Assembly: GCF_002288925.2 (NCBI RefSeq)
Contig: NW_022098037.1
Location: forward strand, 5,142,992-5,206,991
Reading direction: 5' to 3'
DNA: 64,000 nucleotides
Origin: Delphinapterus leucas
Lineage: Eukaryota > Chordata > Mammalia > Artiodactyla > Monodontidae
The notes under the pieces were generated by a model. The model searched no databases and was not told the origin of the DNA. It saw nothing but the letters and a program-made list of their open reading frames with translations. Both the position numbers and the translations under genes were made by a program. Every line of letters begins with the position of its first letter. Position 1 is the stretch's first letter. This document shows, in pieces, positions 47,370-58,637 of the stretch.

Positions 47370-47754
47370 GGTTCTTAAAAACCTAGGGGCAGGACAGGTA
47401 TAAAGACGCAGACGTAGAGAATGGACTTGAGGACACGGGGAGGGGGAAGGGTAAGCTGGGAAGAAGTGAGAGAGTGGTATTGACATATATACGATATCAA
47501 ATGTAAAACAGATAGCTAGTGCGAAGCAGCTGCACAGCACAGGGAGATCATCTCAGTGCTTTCTGACCACCTAGAGGGGTGGGATAGGGAGTGTGGGAGG
47601 GAGACGCAAGAGCCAGGGGATATGGGGATAATGTATATGTGTAGCTGATTCACTTTGTTATACAGCAGAAACTAACACTACAATGTAATCAATAAAGATG
47701 TTAAAAAAATTAAAAAAATAAATTCCTCACTGCCTTGATAGTATGAAGATGGTA

Positions 47755-48020
47755 ATAATAATAATGACAAGATAACAATATTAAGTATTCATTGAGTAAA
47801 TACTATGTGCCAGCTATTTCCTAAAAATACATAATCTCATGTAATCCATACAAAGTGTCTAGGAAATAGATTCGATTCCTATCCATTTTAACATACATTA
47901 TTTATTTTAATCCTTAAAACAGGAACTATTGTTTTTCCCCATTCACTGAGACAGAGTGGTGAAGTAAAGCATTCTAAGTTTCACAGCTAGCAGGTGGCAG
48001 AACTATGATTTGAACTTTGA
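47755..48020 (-). repeat. MIR element, reverse
   Basis: 'actatgtgccagctatttcc', 'aatccttaaaacaggaacta' and 'tttcacagctagcaggtggc' are reverse MIR landmarks. Confidence 0.65.
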
Positions 48021-48485
48021 TCATTGTGCTCTGCTGCCACTTCAGTTACCCATTACATCCCACCCCACCCCACCCCCTGCTCTGTACAGGTAATTGAGTC
48101 TCAGTGAGCTAAAAGAATCTTACTTTACTTTTGTAGATAGCATCTTATGGAGTGGGAAAAATCCCAGAATCAAAAGCTGAGACCCAAACTGCAATATGAG
48201 TCATGATACAAATAACAAGGTCAGCCAAATTCGAATCCTATCATCTGCAAATGTAGAAAATGGAATAGAAATTTTTCAAGGTCCTGTTGGCTTAAAAATC
48301 CATTTAGTTCACAAAACACTTACTTAAAATTCTGAATGTTCTGCCCACAAACTTGCCAAAAGAAATGGTTTCTTTATTTTCTGCCCCATGCCTTCGTGAC
48401 TATTATTGTTATTAGGTTGTAAAAATATTAATTATAACTGGAAAAAGAAAGCATAATTAACATCCATTTATGAAGTTCAATACTA
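48021..48485. other. Non-coding, nothing recognised
   Basis: No gene. A short 'ccaccccaccccacccc' tract occurs near 48060. Confidence 0.4.
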
Positions 48486-48720
48486 CCCCTGAGCAATATA
48501 CCACAGGATTTATTAACTTTTTATTATGAAAAATGTTAAACATACTCAAAAGTAGACAGAATAGTATAACAAACCCCCATGTACCCATCACCCATCTTCA
48601 AAAATCACCAACGCATGGTCAAGTTTGTTTTATCTATATACCCTCCCCACTTTGAAGGAAATCCCTGGTGTCATAATATTTCTGTAAACATGTCAGTACA
48701 TGTCTAAAAATATTAACAAT
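48486..48720. repeat. Probable old interspersed repeat, unnamed
   Basis: 'tttttattatgaaaaatgtt', 'aagtagacagaatagtataa' and 'cccccatgtacccatcaccc' are wording shared by a widespread mammalian repeat whose family I cannot assign. Confidence 0.45.
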
Positions 48721-50652
48721 AATATCTTAATATAATGACAAACTGGGGAAATGAATTTTAATATGTAAATGACAATAATAATGTATTTTAATTCACCAAC
48801 TTTATTTTTAATGTTAATTAAACCTATCTGTATATTCAAATTTTCTATAACTATTATTTCTATTTTAGTCTGTTATTTCTACATATGATCTGCTATTTCT
48901 ATAATTAACCTTTCTCTACTTTATTCATGAAATGTCATATGGCACCATATCTAATGTATCCATAAAAAAGAATATTAAACATTCTATATACTAAGCTCAT
49001 TCCATTTTGTTTACTCATTAAGCTTGCCTGGATATCAAAAAGAAATTATTTGGCATGATTTGTTTGTGAAAGAATGTAAAATTTACCTTTGCTGCCTTCC
49101 ACAGTTCAATTTCTTGTCCTCTTGGTGACACCAAATTACTACTTAATTGTTCCAGTAATTTGCCAGCTATTATTATTCTCCAACTATATATATTATCCAA
49201 CTGAAATGTTGATATAAACTTTTTTATTCTGTGACCCTTATTTTTTGTATAACTCTTTTAAGTATTTTGCTTCTATCAAGCTCACTCTTTTGTATTCCTT
49301 CTCTAACTTGCCTTTCCCTCCAAAAAATGTCAACTATTAAATTATTAATTGATATTTTGCCTTACATGGTTTTCCTTGAAATATTCCTTTGGAAAATTAA
49401 TTTTTAAAAATGAAAAATTAATTTCATTTCCTTAATGCAGCTGATGATCAAATAATGATGAAATCAAACAGAAGTAGGAAAAAATAATTTTAAAATATGA
49501 AACATCAAATTTTGTGTTCTAAATTTAATATCAGCTTCACAAGTGCAACAGACATTTCCTCTGAGAAAGAATGATAATTACCATTTGAACCTTAAGTAAG
49601 GATTTTCCTGAGGCCCCAGAGAACCATAAATAACATAGTTTTTTTTTTTTGAAATAGAGAAAAATAGAAATTTTCCTTTTCTTTCATCATGTTAACAAGA
49701 AGCAAAACAGATTACAAAAGCTGGGGCGAAGCAATTAGCTTCAAAATAACTGCATGGCAAGATCTAAATGCTGGATTTAGGTTATCAAGACTAAATAAAG
49801 GCCAGTCATCATTTCACTGTTATGGTAGTTCAATCATAAGTCAGGGCTTATGGGAGTACCTCACTTATCAAAATAAATATATTTTGGAAAGTTGGAAAAG
49901 TTAGTAAATTTTCACAAATCAAGTCACATTGCAAATTCATTAGTTCACTAATTAAAGGTAACCTGAAATGAATCCTTTCATACTGCAAAATCAAACAAAA
50001 TGAATAAAAACTATTTGTTTTGTGGTTAACCACCAATAAAATAATAGCTAAATTTATTAAGTGCTTAAATCTGTGTGCTAGTTTCTGTGCTCTTGCTTTA
50101 CATCTGTACTCTTCATAGAGACCCTGTTAATGCCCACATCATATGTCCTTGACTCATCTGTGAGTTCTCTTGCCAATGATGTGTACAGTCGTACTGATGC
50201 TGATAGCTTCCCACTTAAAGAACCCACAGTTTTTACCCCACTTCCTCCCTAGGCTTCCTGGGATCACCTTGAAAATACACTTCCTGCACCTAAATCCTTA
50301 TCCTCAGGGTCTGCTTTTGGAGGAAACACTAATTAGGACTTCTGGTAACAGAAGTAGTACTAGAAAACAGATCCTCAGAATGGGATTCTGGAATTGTATC
50401 ACTTACTGGTCAGGGGGCATCAAGGATCCAATTTCTAATGATATATAAGCGGTGATAACCCATTAGATGCCACAGCAGTACAATGACTAAAATTCTTACC
50501 TGAGGTGGACTGAAATGTGGTAGAGGAGGAAGGAGAATGTACAAGCTTATACAACAGCTCTAATACTTGAAAGACATGAAGGCAATCATAACTAAGATTT
50601 TGGAATTCATATTTGTTAACTTGGGTAAAACACCTATCAAAATGCAGGGCAC
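48721..50652. other. AT-rich non-coding sequence
   Basis: About 1.9 kb with no recognisable gene or repeat. Frames at 49018, 49689 and 50170 (60-92 residues) have no domain. Confidence 0.45.
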
Positions 50653-50653
50653 G

Positions 50654-51053
50654 GGACTTCCCTGGTAGTCCAATGGATAGGACTCTGCGCTCCCAGTGCA
50701 GGGGGCCCGGGTTCGATCCCTGGTCGGGGAACTAGATCCTGCATGCGTGCCGCAACTAAAGATCCTGTATACCCCAACTAAGACGCGGCACAGCCAAAAT
50801 AAATATTAAAAAAAAAAAAAACACTTATAGGGCTTCCCTGGTGGCACAGTGGTTGAAGGTCCACCTGCCGATGCGGGGGACGCGGGTTCGTGCCCCAGTC
50901 CGGGAGGATCCCACATGCTGCAGAGTGGCTGGGCCCGTGGGCCATGGCCACTGAGCCTACGCGTCCGGAGCCTGTGCTCTGCAACGGGAGAGGCCACAGC
51001 AGTAAGAGGCCCGCGTACCGCCAAAAAAAAAAAAAAACTTATAAAAAAAAATT
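50654..51053 (+). mobile_element. CHR-related SINE split by a second SINE
   Basis: The outer SINE begins 'ggacttccctggtagtccaa', has the B box 'ggttcgatccctgg' and ends 'gacgcggcacagccaaaata' with an A tail. That tail is interrupted by another SINE at 50830-51036. The outer duplication 'cagggcacg' lies at 50645-50653 and 51054-51062, on the far sides of both. Confidence 0.88.
50830..51036 (+). mobile_element. CHR-family SINE nested in the tail of another
   Basis: A short-form CHR SINE with the body 'gtaccgccaaaa' and an A tail. It is flanked by 'acttata' at 50823-50829 and 51037-51043, which lies within the A tail of the older SINE. Confidence 0.92.
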
Positions 51054-51062
51054 CAGGGCACG

Positions 51063-51935
51063 CTGTAAAAAACTGCATGCTATAAAAAAATCAGCATTTA
51101 AAGTAAACTTTATCTCCTGTACCCAGAGAGTAGACTGTACTGAAAATCAGGTCTAAGATTTGACTGAGTAGCTGAGCTACAAAGAAGACTAAACATATAG
51201 CCCCAGCAGGTCTCCCTTGCTGTAATCAGGGCTCTGATAGGAAGAGAGTAAGAGAGTGAAACATGGGATGCTGATATTGGGTTCATTAAGAACATGAATG
51301 CTCATATTCCGCTGAACCCTCTGGGCTGAAATGACCCACTCCATTCCCTTTCATAAAGGAAAGCAGCCTCTAATTGCTTGGAGACTTGTGAAGGCCATAC
51401 TTCAGGAAGATGTCCTCCTCAAGATCCGCACTGTCTCCCCTCATTACCTCTAGACCAATAAGTAGGGTCAGATCTTACTCATAATCGCTCCAATTGGGTA
51501 GTATAGTCTCTACTATGGGAAGAAATAATCTATTTATTTCTCAGGCTGCTGAGCCTGTCTGGCATGTATCATCGAGAATTGGGGCACATATATGGAAGTG
51601 TACCTTGAGGGTGGTAAGCTGAGGCAGAGGCAAGAATACTAGAGAAAGGAAAGTGTATTAACATGGAGGCATGCTCCTGTGACTCAGAATATAACTTCTA
51701 GCAAGAAAACCTTAAGAAGGTTCTAGAACACTGATGGGATGTCAATGGGAGTAGTAGGATTCCAAAATAGCAGGCACCAGAGGTAGCACTTAACCATTAG
51801 AAACAAGATTAATGTATTTGCCATGAAAGACCGTAAAATCAGAGCAGCAACCAGAGAACCTTGACCTGCAAGATCTGTGACTACAGCTAATAAATCATTA
51901 GCCGTTTTTTTTGTAGAGGCAAAAGAAATGGGTAG
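51063..51935. other. Non-coding, nothing recognised
   Basis: No gene or named repeat. Confidence 0.4.
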
Positions 51936-52613
51936 TATATTCATTTGCTAGGGTTTCTGTAACAAAGCACCACAAACTGAGTGACTGAACAACAGAAATT
52001 TATTGTCTCACAGTTCTGGAGGCTAGAGTCCAAGATCTAGATGTCAGCAGGGATGGTTCCTTCTGAGGGCTCTTAGGATCTGTTCCATGCCTCTCTCCTA
52101 TCTTCAGGTGGTTTGCTGGCAATCTTTAGCATTCATTGGCTTGTAGAAGCACCACTCTGATCTCTGTCTTCATCTTCACACAGCATTCTCCTGTACGTGT
52201 TTTCCATGTCCAAATTTCTCCTTTTTATAAGAACCAACCATGTTGGATTAGGGGCCCAACCTACTCCAGTATGGCTTCATCTTAAATAATTGTGTCTTCC
52301 ATGACCTTATTTTCAAATAACGTCACATTCTGAAGTACTGGGGTTCACTACTTCAGCATATTAATTTTTTTTTTTTTTCGGTATGTGGACCTCTCACTGT
52401 TGTGGCCTCTCCCGTTGCGGAGCACAGGCTCCAGACGCGCAGGCTCAGCGGCCAAGGCTCACAGGCCCAGCCGCTCCGCGGCATGTGGGATCCTCCCGGG
52501 CCAGAGCACAAACCCGTGTCCCCTGCATCGGCAGGCGGACTCTCAACCACTGCGCCACCAGGGAAGTCCCCACCATATTAATTTTTAAGGGACACAATTC
52601 AACCCATAACAAG
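51936..52613 (-). mobile_element. MLT1-type (MaLR) solo LTR, reverse, with SINE
   Basis: The reverse strand carries the MaLR order. On the plus strand this appears as 'ttgctagggtttctgtaaca', 'acagaaatttattgtctcac', 'ggcttgtagaagcaccactc', 'cttattttcaaataacgtca' and 'cacaattcaacccataacaa'. A CHR SINE interrupts it near its 5' end. Confidence 0.8.
52370..52573 (-). mobile_element. CHR-family SINE, reverse, in MLT1 LTR
   Basis: A short-form CHR SINE on the minus strand. The 13-bp duplication 'catattaattttt' occurs at 52357-52369 and 52574-52586; part of the left copy merges with the T run. Confidence 0.93.
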
Positions 52614-52619
52614 TAGCTA

Positions 52620-53240
52620 ATAACACTATTTCTTGAATTTTATGGCCAAAAAAGACCAAGCAGAAGATTTATGTGCAGTTTCCAGATCTAAGCCAGTTCA
52701 GAGACCTAAAGCCCATCAATGTAAGGGGAGGCTGAGTCCTCTTGAGCAAAAAAAAAAAAAAAAAGTCAATGTTCCTCCAATCATTCCCCAAAGAGATGTG
52801 CTGCCATTTACCAGAGTAGCTCAACACTGGTAAAAGAGTAATTAATACCCAACCCATCCAGGGACTGTTGGATATGGTTTCTAAGCTGACATTGAAACCA
52901 GGGTACCCAAAATACCTTTATGGCTACCCAGTTAGAGTGGAAACATAGAGTCCAGATAATAAATGGAGTCCTGGCCCAAGTCCATCTCACAGTTGGCCCA
53001 ATGGGTCTACAGACCCACCATCTGGTTATGTACCTGGTCCCTGAGTACACAATTGGGATGGAAATATTTAGCAGCAGCCAAAAACCAAACATTGGTTCTC
53101 TGACCTGTGAAATAAGAGCCATTACAATAGAAAGGGACAAAGGAACCCCTGATATCACTTCCCCCTTGCCTTCTTTAAGGTAGTAAATCAGAAGGAACAA
53201 TGTAGCCATGTGAAATAACAAAGATTTGCACAACTCTCAA
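52620..53240 (+). pseudogene. Eroded endogenous-retrovirus protease-like stretch
   Basis: Retroviral proteases are aspartic enzymes that cleave the viral polyproteins. The plus-strand frame at 52920-53183 contains LTVGPMG and VPEYTIGMEIF, which resemble the region after the protease flap, then IGSLTCEIRAI before a pol-like join. The DTG active site expected upstream is not readable: the place where it should be (about 52890) is altered and out of frame. No RT domain and no paired LTRs are recognisable. The MLT1 LTR upstream is on the opposite strand and probably unrelated. This is an old broken relic; the assignment is tentative. Confidence 0.4.
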
Positions 53241-53990
53241 AGAGTGGCTCCTGCAAAAAAAACACAGCTCATGGATGGATCAGTTTGATATGTTGGTGCA
53301 AGATAAAAATTGCTATCACACTATAGCCCCATGCAGAAGGGAACTACTGCAGTGTTACTTAAAATATGTCCACAGACTAAAGCTAGCTCACAAACTGTTT
53401 CTTATCATTCCATAACAACATATATACACAAGTATACACAGTGAGAGTACACATTTGAAAACATTTATAACAATTTTACATTACCTCAATAACTAAGTGT
53501 GTGGTTTTATATTTTACAAAAGGATCAATCATGATGACTGAAAACGAAACAAAACAAAAAGTCCTTCACATGGTCAGTTTGAGTAGCACTATTCTAAAGG
53601 GCAGTTGTGAAAGGAAATTTCACCATCAGGCAGAGCTTCATCATCTTTGTATGAGAGAAGTGGTTTGAGGTAAGGATATATATGAATTATTCGACAGTGG
53701 CTAACAGCTCTGCTAACTGATCAGGAGCCTGGAAGGAGCAATAATAAATGATCAGACACAAAAAGGTCTATAAAAGAGGCTTGTAGATGACCCTATAGAA
53801 GTAAACACAAAGTGTAAATAACCAAATAAGCATCTATAGCAGAGGAAGAACTGAACAACCAAGTAGAAAAGATGACTCATCCAACGAATGTCAGACAGCC
53901 TCTGTCCTTGGTCACTTCGATGCTTACACAGTGAACATGGTGGCAAGGATGGAAGCTATGTGCACGAGCACAAAAGTACAGCCTCTTTCT
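53241..53990. other. Non-coding, nothing firmly recognised
   Basis: No gene. 53340-53610 ('cagtttgagtagcactattc') has hAT-MITE-like wording but is not firm. Confidence 0.4.
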
Positions 53991-54194
53991 CACTAAGGCT
54001 GATCTAGACATTTTACAAATATTAACGGCCGGTAAGCATTAGGCACCAAAGATTCATACATGTAAACCATAGCCCTTGGGAAGGCAAGGTCTGTTCTGAG
54101 TGCTAATGTATGGACAGAATTTAGCTGTGAGAAGAAAAGAAACAAGAGCTTTCCAAGAAGAGGAAATGGCAACATGCAAGGCCATTTGGAGAAC
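53991..54194 (-). repeat. L2 LINE fragment, left part
   Basis: L2-like reversed wording ('aagcattaggcaccaaagat', 'ggcaacatgcaaggccattt') that appears to continue at 54770 beyond an inserted L1. Confidence 0.45.
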
Positions 54195-54202
54195 CATACA
54201 GA

Positions 54203-54753
54203 GTTGGGTTTTTTTTAACATCTTTATTGGAGTATAATTGCTTTACAATGGTGTGTTAGTTTCTGCTGTATAACAAAGTGAATCAGCTATACATATACAT
54301 ATATCCCCATATCTCCTCCCTCTTGTGTTTCCCTCCCATCCTCCCTATCCCACCCCTCTAGGTGGACACAAAGCATCAAGCTGATCTCCCTGTGCTATGC
54401 GGCTGCTGCCCACTACCTATTTTACATTTGGTAGTGTATATATGTCCATGCCACTCTCTCACTTCGTCCCAGCTTACCTTTCCCCCAGAGAAATGGAAAT
54501 AAAAACAAAAATAAACACATGGGACCTAATGAAACTTAAAAGCTTTTGCACAGCAAAGGAAACCATAAGCACGACGAAAAGACAACCCACAGAATGGGAG
54601 AAAATATTTGCCAACGAAGCAACTGACAAAGGATTAATCTCCAAAATATACAAGCAGCCCATGCAGCTCAATATAAAAAAACATCAACCCAATCCAAAAA
54701 TGGGCAGAAGACCTAAATAGACATTTCTCCAAAGAAGATATATAGATTGCCAA
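54203..54753 (-). mobile_element. Small twin-primed L1 insertion
   Basis: 54209-54484 is the reversed L1 3' end ('aacatctttattggagtata', 'atcccacccctctaggtgga'). 54485-54753 is forward ORF2 sequence ([20 protein letters not shown], then [14 protein letters not shown]). The two halves therefore face each other, the product of twin priming. The 8-bp duplication 'catacaga' at 54195-54202 and 54754-54761 bounds it. It is of the L1-A/L1-B lineage. Confidence 0.88.
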
Positions 54754-54769
54754 CATACAGATTTTGATA

Positions 54770-55090
54770 AGTCTGAATCCATGGAGAATGCCAAGATAAA
54801 GGCAGAGCTGAGATCATTAAATGCTTTGGATGCCAGGCTTTTATAATGAAGGTGACTGATAATTATTAAAGGATTTTAACTAGGAGAGAGTCATGATAAG
54901 ATCTGTGTTTTAACAAAGGCTTTCCGGCAGTAGGCCAGTTAGGAGTAATCCAGGAGAGAAAAGAGCTAAGGATATAGCATTAATGATGGGTTTAGAGAAA
55001 AGGAAAGAATATATTCAAGAGGAATTTGGAAAGGAGACCAAAATTTGGTAAAACTAAGGAAGAAAGAGAAGTCTAGGATGACCCAGGTTC
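54770..55090 (-). repeat. L2 LINE fragment, right part
   Basis: 'tgctttggatgccaggcttt', 'ggattttaactaggagagag', 'ggagtaatccaggagagaaa' and 'gtctaggatgacccaggttc' follow reversed L2 wording. Confidence 0.55.
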
Positions 55091-55258
55091 TTTCCTAATC
55101 CTTACATCCTCTTTGCAAAAATGTCTTCTTTGAACCTCTATTTTATTTCTACCTTAGTGGACTTTTATTTTTGTACTTACTTATTCACATGTTTTTTTTC
55201 CCCTACTGGTAAATTCATTATGGGCAGACACTATGGCTTATTCCCCTTACATGGTCAG

Positions 55259-55505
55259 CAGAGCCAGAGCTAAGGTGAGGAAAGTGAGGCACCCACTTTT
55301 GGGTTTATGCCAGGGCAAGACTGAACCCCTTCTTTACTTAAAAGTTTGATATTTCATTCATCATGGATTTTTTTTGCATACATTGATTTTTTAAAATATT
55401 GCATTAAAATAGTATTTATCATGATTACTGAGGTTTTTTTTGGCATTCTCTTAAATTTTACACCCAAGGCAAGTACCACACTTACCTCACCTAGTTCCTG
55501 CTCTG
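55259..55505. mobile_element. Non-autonomous hAT-like MITE with TIRs
   Basis: About 247 bp with inverted ends. The left end reads 'cagagccagagctaaggtga' then 'ggaaagtgaggc', and the right end is its near-complement 'acacttacctcacctagttc' then 'ctgctctg'. About 24 of 28 bases pair. Flanking 8-mers 'atggtcag' and 'attctcag' match at 6 of 8 positions, suggesting an eroded 8-bp hAT duplication. There is no coding capacity. Confidence 0.6.
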
Positions 55506-55959
55506 ATTCTCAGTGCCTAACACAAGCAGGTATTTAAATGCATGGCAAATGAGGGAAAAGCAAACTAATGGCATAAACAACAAGATGGATGGTGGTACAC
55601 CATTAACAGACAGTGAATACAGGAGGAGCAACAGACTCTGGAAAACGATGATGAGTTTATAATGCATGTCAAAAGCACTGCCTGGTGTATCATCTTACAA
55701 ATTCGTTTATTATTCAATACTGGCAGCATTTATAATACGAAATATTAAAGACTGACAGTACTCAAGGAATTGTCTTCAGGATATTTCCCCATTATCTTTT
55801 TAAAACTTACATTAATATTTGAGTTATTACAGCAATATCCAATTTCTTAGCTCAGCTTATGAGTTAACATTGCTTAGGACACCAAGATGAACTGCTCATT
55901 ATACAAATGTATAATTAACACTTACAGACTTTGACATCACACTACCAATGCTGTATCAG
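55506..55959. other. Non-coding, nothing recognised
   Basis: No gene or named repeat. Confidence 0.4.
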
Positions 55960-56155
55960 CAAGGCCTAACCTGACCTATGTGAAACAGCACCCTCATTAC
56001 TTTATTTCTTTACCCTACCTCACTTTTCTTCATAACATTTATCATCACCTAATATAGTAATTTTATCTATTTTTCTTTCCCCTTTAAAAAGATGAGCTCC
56101 ATGAGAACATGGTATTTGTCTGTTTTGTTGTATCCTCAACACCTAGAATAAATGT
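55960..56155 (+). repeat. L2 LINE 3' end
   Basis: 'cataacatttatcatcacct', 'gatgagctccatgagaacat', 'ggtatttgtctgttttgttg' and 'cctcaacacctagaataaat' give a clear L2 terminus. Confidence 0.7.
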
Positions 56156-57385
56156 CATTGAAGGTCATGACAAAGGGTGGGAGGGTGGCTGGAGGAAGGC
56201 TGACACTAGCACGAAATAAGACAAAGAAAATAAATACAACCCTGTATGGATAGAAAACTGGAGCTAGGAGCTCAAAAGAATGTAAATGAAATCCCCAGGG
56301 GCCAAAAAAAAAAAAAAAAAAAAGATGAAATTGCTAACCAGAGCAATAAACTCAGGAGCTTACCTGCAATTGCCTTGGGGAGGTTTTCCAGTTAGGTAAC
56401 CAGTGGGTTTGGGTTTTTACAGCATTTGACCAGATGAGGTCCAAATCTCTGTAGAAAGTTAGTACCTTCAAATGGCTACCTGATTGGGTATCACTAGCAT
56501 ACAAGAAAATGAAAAGAAACTTGCCTCAGCCTGGGCTCTGGGAAGAATGAAAAAAATCTTCCTGAGAATTCTTAACTATGACCTACTCTCAACTCTTTCA
56601 GCTTTAAATTTATACTATCTACATGGTCCAAGAATCCTAAGTGCCAAAATCAAAATAAGCATTGGTTCTGGGGTGTGCTAGTTTTCAATTTATTGTGTCT
56701 TAGCTCCAAATCCACCCTTCTTTGCCCTGCTTTGTAATGCTGGGTCTAGACTCTATATAAACATTTCTCCTGTACCTCATGGCACAATGTTAAGCTTTGT
56801 CAAAAGCGTGTCCTGAGGGGCAAGCCTAATCAGCCCATTAAGAAAAAGGTAAATGATTCCAAACAAATTGATTTGACCTGTCGAATATAAGAAAACAGAC
56901 AAGATTTTTGTGAAAACCTAATACAAACTTAATACACAGAATTCTCACCTAACAGGCACTCTTTTCTCCCAATGGTAAAGCTGACTTTAATTTTTCAGAT
57001 ACTGAAATACTCCCCAATGATATCTAACATTCAAATAAATTTTCAGCTACATCGTTAACTCAACAGATGTATTTTTGAAGATTTATAACTTCATATCTAC
57101 ATGGATGGCTTTTAAGTGGCTTTTTAGGCCAGTACACTCCAGTTTCTTTTATCATAAGGTTGGTTGTTTATATACGCCATTTCACGTTCCAAATATCTTC
57201 CCATTTTACAGAATGATAAAGTGTTATGTGTGTTTTGGCTACAATAAGAATGAAAAACATTCAGAAAAACTAGGCTTGCCAATTTATATATTTAATGCTT
57301 ATCAGTATAATTTTAACTTGCTCTTTATTAGAACTGTTTAGTACAAAACACACCCCACCCCATATTCTAGCATGTAGCACCTTGT
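56156..57385. other. Non-coding, A-run and unassigned sequence
   Basis: No gene. A run of about 18 A lies at 56307-56324. 56660-56830 may be an LTR or DNA-transposon piece but cannot be named. The 88-residue frame at 57075 has no domain. Confidence 0.4.
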
Positions 57386-57908
57386 GATGTCTCATCTTAT
57401 GTGTCAACTTCACTGTGCCATGGGGTGCCCAGAGATTTGGTCAAACATTATTCTGGGTGTTTCTGGGAGGATGCTTTTGAAAGAGATTAATATGTAAATC
57501 AGTAGACTGCGTAAAGCAGATTGCTCTCCTTAATGTGGGTGGGCCTCATCCAATCAGTTGAAGGCCTGAATAAAACAAAAGGGCTTACCCTCCCCCAGGT
57601 AACAGAGAATTCCTCCTGCTTGCCTGCCTTCAAACAGAAACATCAGTTTTTTTCCTGCTTTTGACTCAAACAGAAACACTGACTCTTCCTGGGTCAACCC
57701 TGCTGGCCTTCACACAGGAACTACACCATCAGCTCCCCTGGGTCTCCAGCTTGCTGACTCACCTTGCAGATCTGGGGACTTGTCAGCCTCCATGATCATG
57801 TAAGCCAATTCCTTATACTTAAATTTATTATATATATATATGTGTGTGTGCATGTATATATATAATCATGCTACTGATTCTGCTTCTCTGGAGAACCCTG
57901 ACTAATAC
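57386..57908 (+). mobile_element. MLT2-type (ERVL) solo LTR, best preserved
   Basis: All landmarks are clear: 'cttatgtgtcaacttcactg', 'gggtgcccagagatttggtc', 'gcctcatccaatcagttgaa', an internal pair of near-repeats around 'caaacagaaaca', the A/T polyadenylation zone, and the end 'ctctggagaaccctgactaa' with 'taca'. A (TA/TG)n tract at 57828-57865 has grown in the A-rich zone. Confidence 0.85.
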
Positions 57909-58637
57909 ATAACCCAAATGATCTCCTACTGACTCCTGCTAAAGCATCCCTCCTAAACAGCTCCACATACTCCAGACCTTTCCCTTTCTTCCTTATCTCA
58001 AAAGGTATTGTGTTTATTGTCCCCTTTCCTCATCTCCCCCAACCCCCCATCCCACCACCTACTGGAAATATTCCTATCCCATCTCTGTAATTATGTAGTT
58101 AGAATATGAACTGGCATCTTCTTGAAAATCCTTCCTACTCTCTAGGCCACTGCTGCTTGGCTAATGGGGAGGGAGGGACATGTGATCCAAGCTGGGCCTA
58201 TAAAAAGCTACACCTATATATGAGATTTTTTTTTTTTTTAGTTTAGAAACTGAAAGAGAGTTGACTAAAGTCCCTTTCTACCAGCAGCCATGTGCAGTAA
58301 TCAGGCCTAAGACAACGAAGTAAACACACTGAGGCAGAAGCAAGAGCTGAAAAAAGAGCCCTGCTGATGATACCCAACTCCCTTGTCCCAATCTTTCCTA
58401 AAGCTTAGCCTCACCTTGCCTCTCTCTGTCTCAGTCACATCAGTAAATAAATTCCCTTTTGGCCTAAACTGATTATGAATTAGGTTTCAGTCAGTTGGAA
58501 CCAGAGAAGACACAATAAATCCCTACTGTGTGCAAGTCATTATAGAAATTTATGTAACTGAACTAACAATCAAACTAACTTCAAGTGGTTTCTATAATCA
58601 CTTGATAAATTTCCATAAATTGATATTATTCAAAATA
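57909..58637. other. Possible further LTR fragment
   Basis: 58100-58530 has ERVL-like wording ('acatgtgatccaagctgggc', 'agtaaataaattcccttttg', 'ggtttcagtcagttggaacc') suggesting a diverged solo LTR. The family is not certain. No gene. Confidence 0.4.

Larger units (their letters stand above)
40704..47719 (+). mobile_element. Nearly full-length L1 retrotransposon (L1-B)
   Basis: A sister copy of L1-A in the same orientation, about 27 kb downstream. It has the same 5'UTR start, ORF1, ORF2 and 3'UTR with 'aatcaataaagatgtt' before the A-rich end. No SINE interrupts it. An assembly gap of 100 N lies near the ORF2 end. Flanks 'aaacttcc' (40696-40703) and 'aaattcc' (47720-47726) are only an imperfect candidate duplication. 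Both ORFs carry stops and frameshifts. It preserves several consensus residues that L1-A has lost, so it is a useful reference for reading L1-A. Confidence 0.93.

Noticed and set aside
47106..47378. 90-residue frame containing X residues
   Set aside because: It crosses the assembly gap; only its first half is L1 ORF2 sequence.
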